64,000 bases of DNA from Bartonella grahamii subsp. shimonis (lineage in GTDB: Bacteria > Pseudomonadota > Alphaproteobacteria > Rhizobiales > Rhizobiaceae). Position numbers and translations under genes: made by a program. Position 1 is the stretch's first letter. Every line of letters starts with the position of its first letter. Where the stretch lies: contig NZ_CP123961.1 of NCBI RefSeq assembly GCF_036327415.1, positions 744,001 to 808,000 of the forward strand, given 5' to 3'. Positions 21,674 through 30,640 of this stretch are shown here, piece after piece. The notes under the pieces were generated by a model that worked only from the letters and a program-made list of their open reading frames with translations, was not told where the DNA came from and did no database searches.

Positions 21674-22813
21674 TTGTCAGCATCATTCGTAAAGAGGTCT
21701 CCGCAGGGTAAATATTGTGACGGGGCAGGGCTAGGGTTAAATGTTCGAAAAGACAATACACGCTCTTGGTTTTTTCGCTATACGCACCACAATAAGCGCC
21801 GTGAAATGGGGCTTGGTTCTGTTACGAAACTCTCTTTAAAAGAAGCGCGCGAGCTTGCAAGATATTATAGTGATATTCTTAAAGAAGGCAATGACCCTAT
21901 TGTCTTTCGAGAACAGACCGTCTTAAAACAGCAAAGCAATATGTTTAAAGAAATTGCGCAGGCAGCTTTTGAAAGTAAAAAAGCAGAGTTGAAAAACGAA
22001 GGTAAAAACGGTCGCTGGTTTTCTCCACTAGAATTGCACGTTATTCCACACATAGGTAATTTACCTATAGAAAAATTAACAGCCAATATCATTCGCAATG
22101 TTCTCGCATCCCTTTGGCATGAAAAAGCAGACACAGCGCGAAAAGCACTTAACCGTATCAATATTTGTTTGAAATATGCAGCGGCTCTTGGTTTAGATGT
22201 TGATCTACAGGCTTGTATGAAGGCACGCGTGCTTTTAGGAAAACCACGTGCGACATCAACAAGTATTCCTGCTATGCCATGGCAAGAAGTGCCGGTTTTT
22301 TATCAGAGCTTGGATGATAAGATCCTTTCCAATTTAGCACTAAAGCTCCTTATTTTGACGGGAGCACGATCATATCCATTGCGATATTTGCGTCTTGAAC
22401 AAATAGATAAAAATATATGGACGATACCAAAAGAAAATATGAAGGGTATTGTGGGAAAAGTTTCAGATTTTCGCGTGCCATTAAGTCATGAAGCTTTAAA
22501 AGTGATTGAAAAGTCTCTTCCCTTTGAAAAAAATGGTTTTTTATTTGCTGGTCTTAGAGGCAACCCCATTTCTGATGCAAGCATGGCAAAATATATGACA
22601 GTTTGTGGTTTGACTTATCGTCCCCATGGTTTTCGTTCAAGCTTACGGGATTGGATATCAGAGACAACGTCAACACCGTTTGAGATTGCCGAAACTGTTC
22701 TTGCGCATTCAGTTAGGAGTTCAGTGACAAAAGCTTATATGCGAACGGATTTTTTAGAACAGCGATATGTTCTCTTGGAACAGTGGGCTGCATTTATATC
22801 AGGAGAGGCTTGA
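21674..22813 (+). CDS. Phage tyrosine integrase
   Basis: 379 residues. The N-terminal DUF4102-type arm-binding domain is present (GKYCDGAGLGLNVRKDN, YTHHNKRREMGLGSV), then a core-binding helical domain, then the catalytic domain with LILTGARSYPLRYLRLEQID (first Arg), HGFRSSLRDW (His..Arg), LAHSVRSSVTKAYMRTD (His/Tyr). TTG 21674 is used because an in-frame TAA lies eight codons upstream. Relatives usually have about ten more residues before the L-S-A segment, so the very N-terminus may be lost. It is transcribed towards the prophage genes and tRNA-Thr. It may still be active. Confidence 0.88.
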   Translation: MSASFVKRSPQGKYCDGAGLGLNVRKDNTRSWFFRYTHHNKRREMGLGSVTKLSLKEARELARYYSDILKEGNDPIVFREQTVLKQQSNMFKEIAQAAFESKKAELKNEGKNGRWFSPLELHVIPHIGNLPIEKLTANIIRNVLASLWHEKADTARKALNRINICLKYAAALGLDVDLQACMKARVLLGKPRATSTSIPAMPWQEVPVFYQSLDDKILSNLALKLLILTGARSYPLRYLRLEQIDKNIWTIPKENMKGIVGKVSDFRVPLSHEALKVIEKSLPFEKNGFLFAGLRGNPISDASMAKYMTVCGLTYRPHGFRSSLRDWISETTSTPFEIAETVLAHSVRSSVTKAYMRTDFLEQRYVLLEQWAAFISGEA

Positions 22814-22908
22814 TAATATGTCTATTGTCGAGTCAGGTGCCTGAAAAACGCCTTAGATCGATAGCGGATAGATTGCCGACACAATCTCTTCTCCGCACAT
22901 TAAAGACT

Positions 22909-22938
22909 TTGACTCATTATATGTTACACGCATATAAT
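22909..22938 (+). promoter_or_regulatory. Promoter with overlapping operator for antirepressor locus 1
   Basis: TTGACT (22909-22914), an 18-base spacer and TATAAT (22933-22938) form a near-consensus sigma-70 promoter. A perfect inverted repeat, TTATATG / CATATAA (22917-22937), lies between and over the -10. This is the geometry of a repressor operator. The same arrangement is found upstream of the second antirepressor (34400-34428, minus) with changes that keep the symmetry. Confidence 0.65.
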
Positions 22939-22954
22939 GGCTTTGTCGGGTGTA

Positions 22955-23043
22955 GTTATGCTATACAATACTCTTATGGGGAAAGCATAACGACGGACTA
23001 TCGACCGTGTTTTTCAGAACCCGGCACTCTTTTATTGAGTGTC
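22955..23043 (+). promoter_or_regulatory. Conserved structured 5' leader
   Basis: Between promoter and antirepressor start are two further inverted repeats: GTTATGC (22955-22961) with GCATAAC (22985-22991), and GGCACTC (23023-23029) with GAGTGTC (23037-23043). The leader is well conserved with the copy on the minus strand near 34.3 kb. It also happens to be open in one frame; a short leader peptide cannot be excluded. Confidence 0.5.
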
Positions 23044-23075
23044 AGTGAAAAACATCTAATCGATAGGAGTTCATC

Positions 23076-23604
23076 ATGAACACTCTTATAAAAATATCAG
23101 AACAAGTCATTGATCAGGAAACAGTCCAAACCGTTAATGCACGCGAATTGCATGCATTTTTGGCAAGCAAACAAGATTTCTCTACTTGGATAAAAAACGT
23201 ATCATTGCTTACTCTTTTCTTGAAAGGCAAGATTTTATCCGCCTCCACAAAAAAATGGAAGCGAACAATGCTATAGCAGTAGAATATTATCTCACCCTAG
23301 ATATGGCAAAAGAACTTTCCATGGTGGAGCGTAATAAAAAAGGGCGTCAAGCTCGTCGTTACTTTATTGAATGTGAGAAGAAACTAAGAAATCAATCTGT
23401 TGATTATGATCATGATACACGCTTTGATTTGCCAAGCTATTGGGAAGGTATGAACGCGCTGGTGAAAAAGTTTTGTATCTTTTAGGTCCAATTCATATGC
23501 GTCTTATTGATGCCTTCAGAGTAGATGAAGAGAACAGAAAATATAAAGCCTTAATTAAAGAAGCAAAGCAGGTTCTAGCAAGATCTGTTGTAAAAGCTGC
23601 CTAG
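23076..23604 (+). pseudogene. Phage antirepressor, AntA/AntB type, frameshifted
   Basis: The ATG follows TAGGAG. The start is normal: NTLIKISEQVIDQE and VNARELHAFLASKQDFSTWI, the AntA/AntB DNA-binding-like domain. After TWIK the frame shifts and continues as IIAYSFLERQDFIRLHKKME, EYYLTLDMAKELSMVERN and GRQARRYFIECEKKL. A second shift follows near 23465, after which LGPIHMRLIDAFRVDEENR and a final K-A-A-stop at 23602-23604 are read. Two single-base lesions thus kill a roughly 175-residue antirepressor. A paralogue with different damage lies at 33.7-34.3 kb. Confidence 0.85.
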
Positions 23605-23708
23605 TTAAAAAATTGATTTCATTTCCTCGTCTTTTCAGACGGGGAGGTGGTCAATATCACGCAGTCTCTAAAAACAAGATTGTAACAACCAAACAACCAT
23701 TTTTCAAA

Positions 23709-23740
23709 ACAAGCGTGATTCACGCCACGGGTGAATTGCG
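23709..23740 (+). promoter_or_regulatory. 32-base leader repeat, copy 1
   Basis: An identical 32-base sequence occurs here and at 24353-24384, each time 20-50 bases before the start codon of a phage gene. It contains the hairpin arms attcac / gtgaat. Conservation in two places in otherwise decaying DNA suggests a binding site or a translational control element. Confidence 0.55.
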
Positions 23741-23761
23741 TACAACTGAAAGAAATAAACC

Positions 23762-24331
23762 ATGGAAAAGAAATACGAACTGACTGATGAAATAAAAGAA
23801 TTTTATGATGCAAGAGCCGATAAAAGTAAAAAACTTTATCGCATACGTGCATTAAGAGATTTTAGAAATATTAAAAAAGGTTACTTAGGCGGCTATATAC
23901 AAAAAGAAGACAACCTATCGCATGAAGGCGATTGTTGGGTTTGGCATGATGCCGCGGTTTGTGATAACGCTAAGGTTTTTGGTAATGCACAGATATTCGA
24001 AAAATCAATAATTAGAGATAATGCCAAGGTTTATGATAATGCCAAGGTTTGTGGTGATGCTGGTGTTGAATACAATGCGCAAATTTACGGCAATGCACAA
24101 ATTTATGGTGAGGCTCGAGTTTTGGGCCATGTTTATGGCAATGCCCGTGTCTATGGAGATGCTTATATAAGTGATAAAGCGCACATTTCCGGAAATATGA
24201 AAATTCTAGATGGAGTATATATTTTCGATAATGTAAATATTTCTGGTAATCTTGAAATTCGTGGACGCAATTCAATCATCTACGAAAGTGACTATTCAAC
24301 AATCTACCCAAGCTACATAAGCCGTTTCTAA
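23762..24331 (+). CDS. Phage-associated left-handed beta-helix (hexapeptide-repeat) protein
   Basis: 189 residues. An N-terminal ~50-residue region (ELTDEIKEFYDAR, LYRIRALRDFRN) is followed by about 18 imperfect hexapeptide turns of the type N-A-x-V-[YF]-[GD] (NAKVFGNAQIF, NAKVYDNAKVCGDA, NAQIYGNAQIYGEA). This pattern folds as a left-handed parallel beta helix, as in acyltransferases and in several uncharacterised phage proteins. There is no obvious transferase active-site His, so a structural or binding role is as likely as an enzymatic one. The strange His-rich frame on the other strand is only the complement of these repeats. Confidence 0.75.
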   Translation: MEKKYELTDEIKEFYDARADKSKKLYRIRALRDFRNIKKGYLGGYIQKEDNLSHEGDCWVWHDAAVCDNAKVFGNAQIFEKSIIRDNAKVYDNAKVCGDAGVEYNAQIYGNAQIYGEARVLGHVYGNARVYGDAYISDKAHISGNMKILDGVYIFDNVNISGNLEIRGRNSIIYESDYSTIYPSYISRF

Positions 24332-24352
24332 CCACACAAACAACTTTTAAAC

Positions 24353-24384
24353 ACAAGCGTGATTCACGCCACGGGTGAATTGCG
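24353..24384 (+). promoter_or_regulatory. 32-base leader repeat, copy 2
   Basis: Same 32 bases as 23709-23740, here ending 20 bases before the ERF gene start. The flanking bases on both sides (AAACAAC, then a purine-rich ribosome-binding segment) are also similar, pointing to duplication of a whole regulatory leader. Confidence 0.55.
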
Positions 24385-24404
24385 CTCCAATGGAGGAAAT
24401 CAAG

Positions 24405-25034
24405 ATGAGTGAACAAAACACTAACCTAACAGAAGTTGAAGAAACACATCACTTAGCCGTCGAACAAACTGCTATGGAACGCATTTTAAACAGAGCCTTA
24501 GAAAATGATATCGATATGGACCGTCTCGAGCGTCTCATTGCCTTACGAGAAAAAGAAATAGAACGACAAAACTACGAAAGATTTGTCACTGATCTTTCGA
24601 ATATGCAAATAGAATATCAAAAAATACAAAAAAACTCTAAAAACACCCATACAAACAGCCAATATGCACCCCTTGACCAGTACATTGATGCTGTAAAGAA
24701 GCCTCTTGCAAAACACCGTTTTGCTTTGTTTTCTCGTATCAAAGAACAGAGTTCAGACAATATAATTATAGAAATGACTTTGACGCATCCGTCTGGGAAT
24801 AAAATCTCAACAGAAGGAAAGTTTCCTTATGACACTAAAGGATGCAAATCAAATATACAATCGGTTGGTTCTGCAATCACATACGCACGCAGATATCTGT
24901 TAGGCATGCTTCTTAATCGCTTAATAATGAATGAGATCAGAGAATTAATGGAACAGACACAGTCTGAAGAAAGCAAACTTCTCTCTTTCATAGGAGTAAA
25001 AAAATTCACAGATATGTCTTATAAACAAGCCTAA
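24405..25034 (+). CDS. ERF-family single-strand annealing protein (phage recombination)
   Basis: 209 residues from ATG 24405, with GGAGG eight bases upstream; an in-frame GTG ten codons earlier lies inside the leader repeat. The ERF core is visible: QYAPLDQYIDAVKKPLAKHR, FALFSRIKE and QSVGSAITYARRYLLGMLL. ERF proteins anneal homologous single strands and work with an exonuclease such as the adjacent YqaJ protein. The segment after LLGMLLN departs from the family's usual acidic stretch, suggesting a C-terminal deletion or frameshift, so activity is uncertain. Confidence 0.8.
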   Translation: MSEQNTNLTEVEETHHLAVEQTAMERILNRALENDIDMDRLERLIALREKEIERQNYERFVTDLSNMQIEYQKIQKNSKNTHTNSQYAPLDQYIDAVKKPLAKHRFALFSRIKEQSSDNIIIEMTLTHPSGNKISTEGKFPYDTKGCKSNIQSVGSAITYARRYLLGMLLNRLIMNEIRELMEQTQSEESKLLSFIGVKKFTDMSYKQA

Positions 25035-25104
25035 ACCGCTTTGTTTTCTTTGAAAAAAAGCAACGCTCGCAAATAAATAAAGAACAACAAACGGCGGGTG
25101 TGAG

Positions 25105-25696
25105 ATGGAGCAACGAACAGCAGAATGGTTTCAAGCGCGGCTAGGAAAAGTCACGGCATCTAATGTTTACAACGTACTCAGTAAGACAGCAAAAGGTTTG
25201 CCTACAAGCAAATATGAAGATTACAAAATGAAACTCATGACAGAGCGCTTAACAGGGGAAATAAGCCAATCTTATACAACACCTGCTATGCAATGGGGCA
25301 TTGAACATGAAGAGAATGCTTTGAAAGAATATGAATTCATTTATGACACAGAAGTCACAAGATGCGGGTTTATCCCACACCCCAAAATGGCAATGGCTGG
25401 TGCAAGTCCTGATGGGTTCATTGGAGAGGACGGTTTAATCGAAGTCAAATGTCCACAATCAACAACCCATCTTCGTTTTTTTATGTATGACGAAATCAAG
25501 CCTGAATATCTCGCGCAGATGCAATTCCAAATGGGCATGTACAGGACGAAAGTGGTGTCATTTCATGAGCTATAATCCGAACTTTGTAGGCAAATCTACT
25601 GGTTTGAGAATGAAAATCAAACGCATCAACCGTGATGAGAAACACATTGAAGAGATCAATAAAGCGGTCGAAATCTTTTTAGGGGAAATAGAATAA
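25105..25696 (+). pseudogene. YqaJ-family viral exonuclease, frameshifted
   Basis: The first 150 codons are normal for the lambda-exonuclease/YqaJ fold: RTAEWFQARLGKVTASNV, then GASPDGFIGEDGLIEVKCP, with the D...ExK nuclease motif. At about 25535 the family pattern QMxWQMACTGRxWCDF breaks after QMQFQM: one extra G in a GG run shifts the frame and a stop follows. The correct continuation (ACTGRKWCHFMSYNPNF and a charged helix ending FLGEIE) is present in the other frame up to 25696. It is therefore a single-base insertion in an otherwise complete gene. Confidence 0.85.
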
Positions 25697-25798
25697 GAGA
25701 TGCAAAAGATTTTGACAAAAGCCGCTTAAACCTATGGGGGTGCTCTCTCCTTCTCCTCTTTCCTAAGCACCCCCACCCATTTACTAAGGAAATTAAAC

Positions 25799-26287
25799 GT
25801 GTGTAACATCAAACATATTATCATACAGCCTGCTAAAGATGAGGAATTTTGTTTTTTTACCATTGGCTATGAAGGGAAGTCCCTTGAGAATTATCTTAAG
25901 AGTCTCATAGAAAACAATATCAAAACTTTATGTGATGTTCGTAAAAATCCAATAAGTAGAAAACATGGATTTTCGAAAAGACAATTAGAGAAAGCTGTAA
26001 GCAATATTGATATTGAATATATGCATATGCCTGAACTTGGAATTGCTTCTGAAAAACGAAGAAATTTGAAAACACAACAAGATTATGACCGCCTTTTTGA
26101 AGATTATCAAGATACAACTCTCAAGAATAATTCTTGTGCAATAAACAAATTATATCAAATATTTTTAAACAAAAAGCGCGTTGCAATCACCTGTTTTGAA
26201 GCCAATGTATGCATGTGCCATAGAGGACAACTCGCATTAGCTCTTACTCAATTGCCTGATTGGAAATATGAAATTGAACACATCTAA
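25799..26287 (+). CDS. DUF488 family protein
   Basis: 162 residues. Features of DUF488: FFTIGYEGKSLENYLKSLIE near the start, then LCDVRKNPISRKHGFSK, then CFEANVCMCHRGQLALAL near the end, with conserved Cys/His that could bind metal or act catalytically. Members occur in phages and in nucleic-acid-related contexts, but no activity is firmly known. It begins with GTG and appears intact, unusually so for this segment. Confidence 0.75.
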   Translation: MCNIKHIIIQPAKDEEFCFFTIGYEGKSLENYLKSLIENNIKTLCDVRKNPISRKHGFSKRQLEKAVSNIDIEYMHMPELGIASEKRRNLKTQQDYDRLFEDYQDTTLKNNSCAINKLYQIFLNKKRVAITCFEANVCMCHRGQLALALTQLPDWKYEIEHI

Positions 26288-26382
26288 AAAATAAACTTGC
26301 ATATTTTTAAAAGTTGGAGTGCTTCACATGCCTTCCAGCCCCCCACCCATTTAATTAACATAAAAAAGAGAAAGGTAATGAG

Positions 26383-26588
26383 ATGATATTTGATGATATG
26401 GAGATAGATATGTAACGACACGTGAGTGTGCACAGCTTTTTAGTGTATCGACAACCACGATTCGCAATTGGGTGCTTCAAGGGGTTGTTTCCGGAGCCAT
26501 ATAAGCTAGGGAGAGCAGTGAGATGGAGAAAAAAGAGATCTTAGCCTTCACTCCAAAGAAAAATAAGGAGCAAATAAGAACAAATTAG
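26383..26588 (+). pseudogene. Excisionase/AlpA-like helix-turn-helix protein, decayed
   Basis: One frame reads YVTTRECAQLFSVSTTTIRN-W-V-L-Q-G, a MerR/excisionase-type winged-helix segment, then a stop and a charged tail to TAG 26586-26588. The ATG at 26383 is in a different frame, so a frameshift lies near 26410. Its place at the end opposite the integrase, next to tRNA-Thr, fits a recombination directionality factor. Confidence 0.6.
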
Positions 26589-26609
26589 GTAGAATTATAT
26601 AAACTGTAG

Positions 26610-26628
26610 AAGGTGGTCTAAAAGGTGG
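26610..26628 (+). repeat. 19-base direct repeat, right copy
   Basis: Second copy of aaggtggtctaaaaggtgg, 60 bases from the 3' end of tRNA-Thr, and followed by another near-copy of the aggtgg unit. See the left copy at 21621. Confidence 0.5.
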
Positions 26629-26687
26629 TCTGAAAATGGCTATTTAAAGAAAAAGATTATATATTTCAATATATTAAACACAAAAAG

Positions 26688-26763
26688 TGGTGCCGCATGC
26701 CGGATTCGAACCAGCGACCCCATCATTACGAATGATGTGCTCTACCAACTGAGCTAATGCGGC
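26688..26763 (-). tRNA. tRNA-Thr (anticodon CGT)
   Basis: 76 bases including an encoded CCA. The acceptor GCCGCAT pairs with ATGCGGC; the D arm GCTC/GAGC is present; the anticodon stem CATCA/TGATG has a loop with CGT; the T arm GCTGG/CCGGC has loop TTCGAAT. The discriminator base is A. The 3' end faces the cryptic prophage, as expected for an integration target. The next ~450 bases (26764-27221) hold nothing I recognise. Confidence 0.95.
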
Positions 26764-27221
26764 ATAGGTTTTTAAGTCAATGAGACAAAACTGATTTGAG
26801 GGTAATAGCTAAAAGTATGTATAAAAGCAAGTATGCATTTTTTTCAATAATTTATAAGTATGATAATAATTTGAAGGAGAAGTATGTAAAAGTCAGAGGA
26901 CAGTATTCTTTGATCTTAATGCTATAAAATGCTTTCTAATTTACGATAACACTCAAATCAAGAAACTGAGAACGTAGATCTTTAGGATGGAAAACGGTTT
27001 TAAGATAACTTAGTAAAGATAAAAACATTTTCTGATTCTTAAGAAAGGACGAGATTTGTTGAATAAGTGATTAGAAAAATAAAAATCATTATAAACCTTT
27101 ATAATATAAAAATAAGATAAGTAGAGTTAGTTGAAAAGTTACTTCTCATTTTTATGGGAAGAAAAAGGGGAAGGATTAATAAAATTAATCACGTTTTTTT
27201 ATTTGAGATGGAGTAGGAATT

Positions 27222-27425
27222 ATGTCGGGTGAAGATCGGCTGATGGAACTAGAAATGAAGCTATCTTACCAAGAAAAATTCATTGAGGAGCTTTCTCGAG
27301 TGGTAACTAATTAATGGAAAAGTTTGGATGAGATATCTAAAAAAGTTGATATTTTAGCGAGACGATTTTCAGATTTAAAAGAACAGAGTGCTACTGAAGC
27401 TGTTATTTTACCATTTTCTCAATAG
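27222..27425 (+). pseudogene. slyX: SlyX-family protein with an internal stop codon
   Basis: The sequence matches SlyX, a short coiled-coil protein of unknown role: RLMELEMKLSYQEKFIEELS, then VVTN-stop-WKSLDEISKKVDIL. The TAA at 27312-27314 is codon 31, where relatives have Gln (a CAA to TAA change). No other damage is seen and the frame remains open to TAG 27423. The following ~470 bases (27426-27893) contain no recognisable gene. Confidence 0.75.
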
Positions 27426-27893
27426 GGAGAAGGTACTTAAAAATTTTTCTAGTGATAGTCTCTTGGATTTTTTTAGATGTGATAGGGTGATATTACAATG
27501 GGGGAAAGATGCAAAATCTTCTTTATTGTAATTGCAATTATTTACAGATTGCTTTTTATTTAACGCATTATGTTAGGCAAGTAGAATAATTTTTATAATC
27601 TTCTTTATTAATTTCAAGAAGTTTTAATCTTATAAGGAGCGTTGATATTAGAAGACGTTTTTGTATGTGATTTCTAGTACTAAAATTAAGAAAGGTTTTT
27701 GTAGAGTATAAAGCAGAATCCATAGAAAACTCAATGTGTTAATTTTTTCTGTGCAAAGTTTTCTTATAGGCGAGAGTTAGATTCATTCGCTATTTTTTTG
27801 AATTGATGCAAATGAAGTGATGTTATCGTTATCTATAAAAATCATAAGTGAGTGTATATATTTATAATAAAGCGTTTTAATCCGTTCTGATGA

Positions 27894-28328
27894 TCAAATG
27901 ATTTTCAGTTGTTTTAATAGGATAAAGGACTCTAAGCGACATCGGTTGTGTATAGTACAGAGAGTTCTAGAAGTTTTTTCAAGATTAAATGTATTCTTTG
28001 CTTTGTTATATGTATATGATACTTTTTTAAAAGGCTTTTGTTTTTCGTAATTTAAAATACAAAATACTATTGCTAAAGCACCAAAGATAAACCATGCTGG
28101 TAAATAAGTGAGAGTAATACAAATCGAGGACAGAAAATCAGGCATTACCTTGCATAGAGATTGATTAAGGTGATAGACATCTGTTTGCAGAAGGTTTATT
28201 AAAATTTTATTAAAAGGGGTTATTGTCCAATGTGCTGTGATTACAGAGTGTGCGTTATCAATAACCAATGCTATAGTGGTTAGTGTAACGAAAATGAAGG
28301 ACATTAATTTAAATAAAGGGCGGAGCAT
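27894..28328 (-). CDS. Small inner-membrane protein (conserved in Hyphomicrobiales)
   Basis: 144 residues, with a hydrophobic segment at about 6-24 and a second one at about 95-115 (LPAWFIFGALAIVFCILNY). It resembles a small two-TM protein found in other Hyphomicrobiales near this region. The C-terminal 30 residues are basic and less conserved-looking, and might be a read-through of a former stop. The function is unknown. Confidence 0.6.
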   Translation of the reverse strand: MLRPLFKLMSFIFVTLTTIALVIDNAHSVITAHWTITPFNKILINLLQTDVYHLNQSLCKVMPDFLSSICITLTYLPAWFIFGALAIVFCILNYEKQKPFKKVSYTYNKAKNTFNLEKTSRTLCTIHNRCRLESFILLKQLKII

Positions 28329-28488
28329 ATTTTTTCTTAAAACTTCAACGGGACATGTGTATAATGCACAAAAAAATAAGGAGTTGCATTATGATAAGAA
28401 AATAAGTTTACGTTTGTTTTGTGTTTTTTGAAAAAGGTGCCTAATTTTCGATAAAAGTTGAGGTTAAGTTCAACAAAAGTAGTGAGGC

Positions 28489-29919
28489 ATGATGTTTGAA
28501 AAAAAGCACGATGAATTAAAGCGTAACCTTCAAAATCGCCATATTCAAATGATTGCTTTGGGTGGTGTTATTGGGACAGGACTTTTTTATGGGTCAACCG
28601 AGGCAATTCAGTTAGCTGGTCCCTCAGTTGTTTTATCTTATCTTGTCGGCGGGCTTATTATGTATTTCATTATGCGAATGCTTGGTGAAATGTCAGTAGA
28701 AGAACCGTCTTCAGGAGCATTTAGTTTTTTTGCTTATAAATATTGGGGGAGATTAGCTGGTTTCATAACAGGTTGGAATTATTGGTTTCTTTATATTCTT
28801 GTGAGCATGGCTGAACTTACAGTGATAGGGTTTTATCTTGATCATTGGATTTTGATTGATCATTGGAAAGCATCTTTCATTGTTCTTTTATTTGTTACAT
28901 TCGTTAACTTGTTTAATGTTCGTTTTTATGGAGAATTTGAATTTGCTTGTGCTTTGATCAAAGTGGCTGCTGTTATTGGTATGATTATTTTGGGAATTTT
29001 TCTCATTGTCACTGGACTAGGGGAAAATCAAGCGAATATTAACTATCTTTGGGACCATGGCGGTTTTTTTCCTTATGGAGCAGCAGGGGTTGTTTTAGCG
29101 ACTTCTGTAGCAATGTTTTCTTTTGGAGGAACAGAGCTTATTGGTATTGCTGCTGGAGAGGCATCTAATCCACAAAAAACAATTCCAGCGGCTATCCATC
29201 AAGTTATGTGGAGGATTATAATTTTTTATATTGGTTCTATTAGCGTTATTATGATAATCAGCCCTTGGAATATGATTGGAAAAAATGGTAGTCCATTTGT
29301 TACAATTTTCGAGACTATAGGAATTCCTGCTGCTGGTCATATTTTGAATTTTGTGGTGATTATGGCTGCTATTTCTGTTTACAATAGTGGCATTTATTCT
29401 AATGGCCGTATGCTTTATAGTTTAGCTGTACAAAAAAATGCACCACATATTTTTAGTAAACTGAGTGCTGCGCGTGTTCCTTATATTGCTATCCTTTTTT
29501 CATCATTCTGTACGGTGTTGATTATCGTTGTTAATGCTCTTGTTCCTGATAATAGTTTCATGCGGATCATGGCTCTTGCAACTGCAGCAGCAGTGATTAC
29601 TTGGGCCATTATTGTTATTGTTCATTTGAAGTTTCGCAATGCGCATAAGAACAGAAAAGGCGACTTTACTTATGGGTTTGGTTTATATCCTTACGCTAAC
29701 TATCTTTGCCTCTGCTTTCTTGCTTTATTATTTTGCATCATGTTTATCAGTGGTTTTGGGCAAAATGGATTGATGACTCGGCTTTTTGATATAATAGGAA
29801 TAAGCGTGCCTTTTCTTGAAACATATATTCCTGTACAGATGCCTGATATGAGTTTAGCAGTCATTATTATTCCTCTATGGTTCTTGTTATTACTTTTAGG
29901 TTATAAACTGAAAAGATAG
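28489..29919 (+). CDS. Amino-acid permease, APC superfamily (AAT family)
   Basis: 476 residues with about 12 TM segments. The N-terminus has the AAT signature LQNRHIQMIALGGVIGTGLF, followed by the family motif SGAFSFFAYKYWG and GGTELIGIAAGEASNP. Members are proton symporters for amino acids (AroP, CycA, LysP, GabP and others). Substrate is not determinable here; overall it looks closest to the D-Ser/D-Ala/Gly and aromatic clades. GTGAGG precedes two adjacent ATGs (28489, 28492). Confidence 0.9.
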   Translation: MMFEKKHDELKRNLQNRHIQMIALGGVIGTGLFYGSTEAIQLAGPSVVLSYLVGGLIMYFIMRMLGEMSVEEPSSGAFSFFAYKYWGRLAGFITGWNYWFLYILVSMAELTVIGFYLDHWILIDHWKASFIVLLFVTFVNLFNVRFYGEFEFACALIKVAAVIGMIILGIFLIVTGLGENQANINYLWDHGGFFPYGAAGVVLATSVAMFSFGGTELIGIAAGEASNPQKTIPAAIHQVMWRIIIFYIGSISVIMIISPWNMIGKNGSPFVTIFETIGIPAAGHILNFVVIMAAISVYNSGIYSNGRMLYSLAVQKNAPHIFSKLSAARVPYIAILFSSFCTVLIIVVNALVPDNSFMRIMALATAAAVITWAIIVIVHLKFRNAHKNRKGDFTYGFGLYPYANYLCLCFLALLFCIMFISGFGQNGLMTRLFDIIGISVPFLETYIPVQMPDMSLAVIIIPLWFLLLLLGYKLKR

Positions 29920-29959
29920 AGAAAGAAGAGCTAATAAAAGAGATTGATTGGAATAGATC

Positions 29960-30640
29960 TTGGGGACTATAAAGTTTGATGAGGTAACACAAGTTTTTGG
30001 TGATTTGTGTGTTTTAAGAAATATTACTGTACAGCTTACCGAAAAACGAATTGCTGTTATAGGTGCGAATGGTTCTGGAAAAAGTACATTTGTTCGTCTT
30101 ATTAACGGACTCCAATTACCATCTCATGGTTTTGTAAGCGTTGATGGGCTTGATACCAAACGCGATGCAAAAGCAGTAAAGCGTAAAGTTGGATTTGTTT
30201 TTCAGAATCCCGATAATCAGATTGTTTTACCATTAGTTGAAGAGGACTTATCCTTTGGTCTCAAAAATTTAAAGCTTAATAAAGATGAAATTGAGAAGCG
30301 TGTAGATGAAATTTTACAGCGCTATGAACTTCAAGATTTCAGAAATCACGCTGTCCACTTATTAAGTGGTGGGCAAAAACAACTCGTTGCTATTTCTGGT
30401 GTAGTTGCAATGAAACCAGACTACATTATTTTTGATGAGCCGACGACATTACTTGATTTGCGAAATAAGCATCGCGTTACGCAAGTGATAGAAGAATTAC
30501 CACAAACGGCAATAGTTGTATCGCATGATTTGGAGTTTTTGAAAAAGTTTGATAGAGTGCTGGTTTTTGATAAGGGGGAGATAGCAATTGATGATGTACC
30601 TTTTGTTGCTATCAAGGAGTATATAAGAAGAATGTCATGA
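29960..30640 (+). CDS. bioM: Biotin ECF transporter ATPase BioM
   Basis: 226-residue ECF-type ABC ATPase. Walker [10 protein letters not shown] (residues 35-43), Q-loop FVFQNPDNQ, signature LSGGQKQ, Walker B IIFDEPT, switch SHD. It begins with TTG, and its stop overlaps the ATG of bioN (ATGA). With BioN and BioY it forms the BioMNY biotin importer, a system common in biotin-auxotrophic Hyphomicrobiales. The assignment to biotin rather than cobalt rests on the adjacent bioY. Confidence 0.92.
   Translation: MGTIKFDEVTQVFGDLCVLRNITVQLTEKRIAVIGANGSGKSTFVRLINGLQLPSHGFVSVDGLDTKRDAKAVKRKVGFVFQNPDNQIVLPLVEEDLSFGLKNLKLNKDEIEKRVDEILQRYELQDFRNHAVHLLSGGQKQLVAISGVVAMKPDYIIFDEPTTLLDLRNKHRVTQVIEELPQTAIVVSHDLEFLKKFDRVLVFDKGEIAIDDVPFVAIKEYIRRMS

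Noticed and set aside
22783..23079. 98-codon frame over the antirepressor 1 leader, with a partner frame at 34247-34501
   Set aside because: Similar in protein in its second half, but the region contains the promoter, operator and hairpins, and the first halves do not align as protein. I treat it as a regulatory leader, though a leader peptide is not excluded.
24012..24275. His-rich 87-codon minus-strand frame
   Set aside because: It is the complement of the repeated hexapeptide codons of the gene on the other strand.
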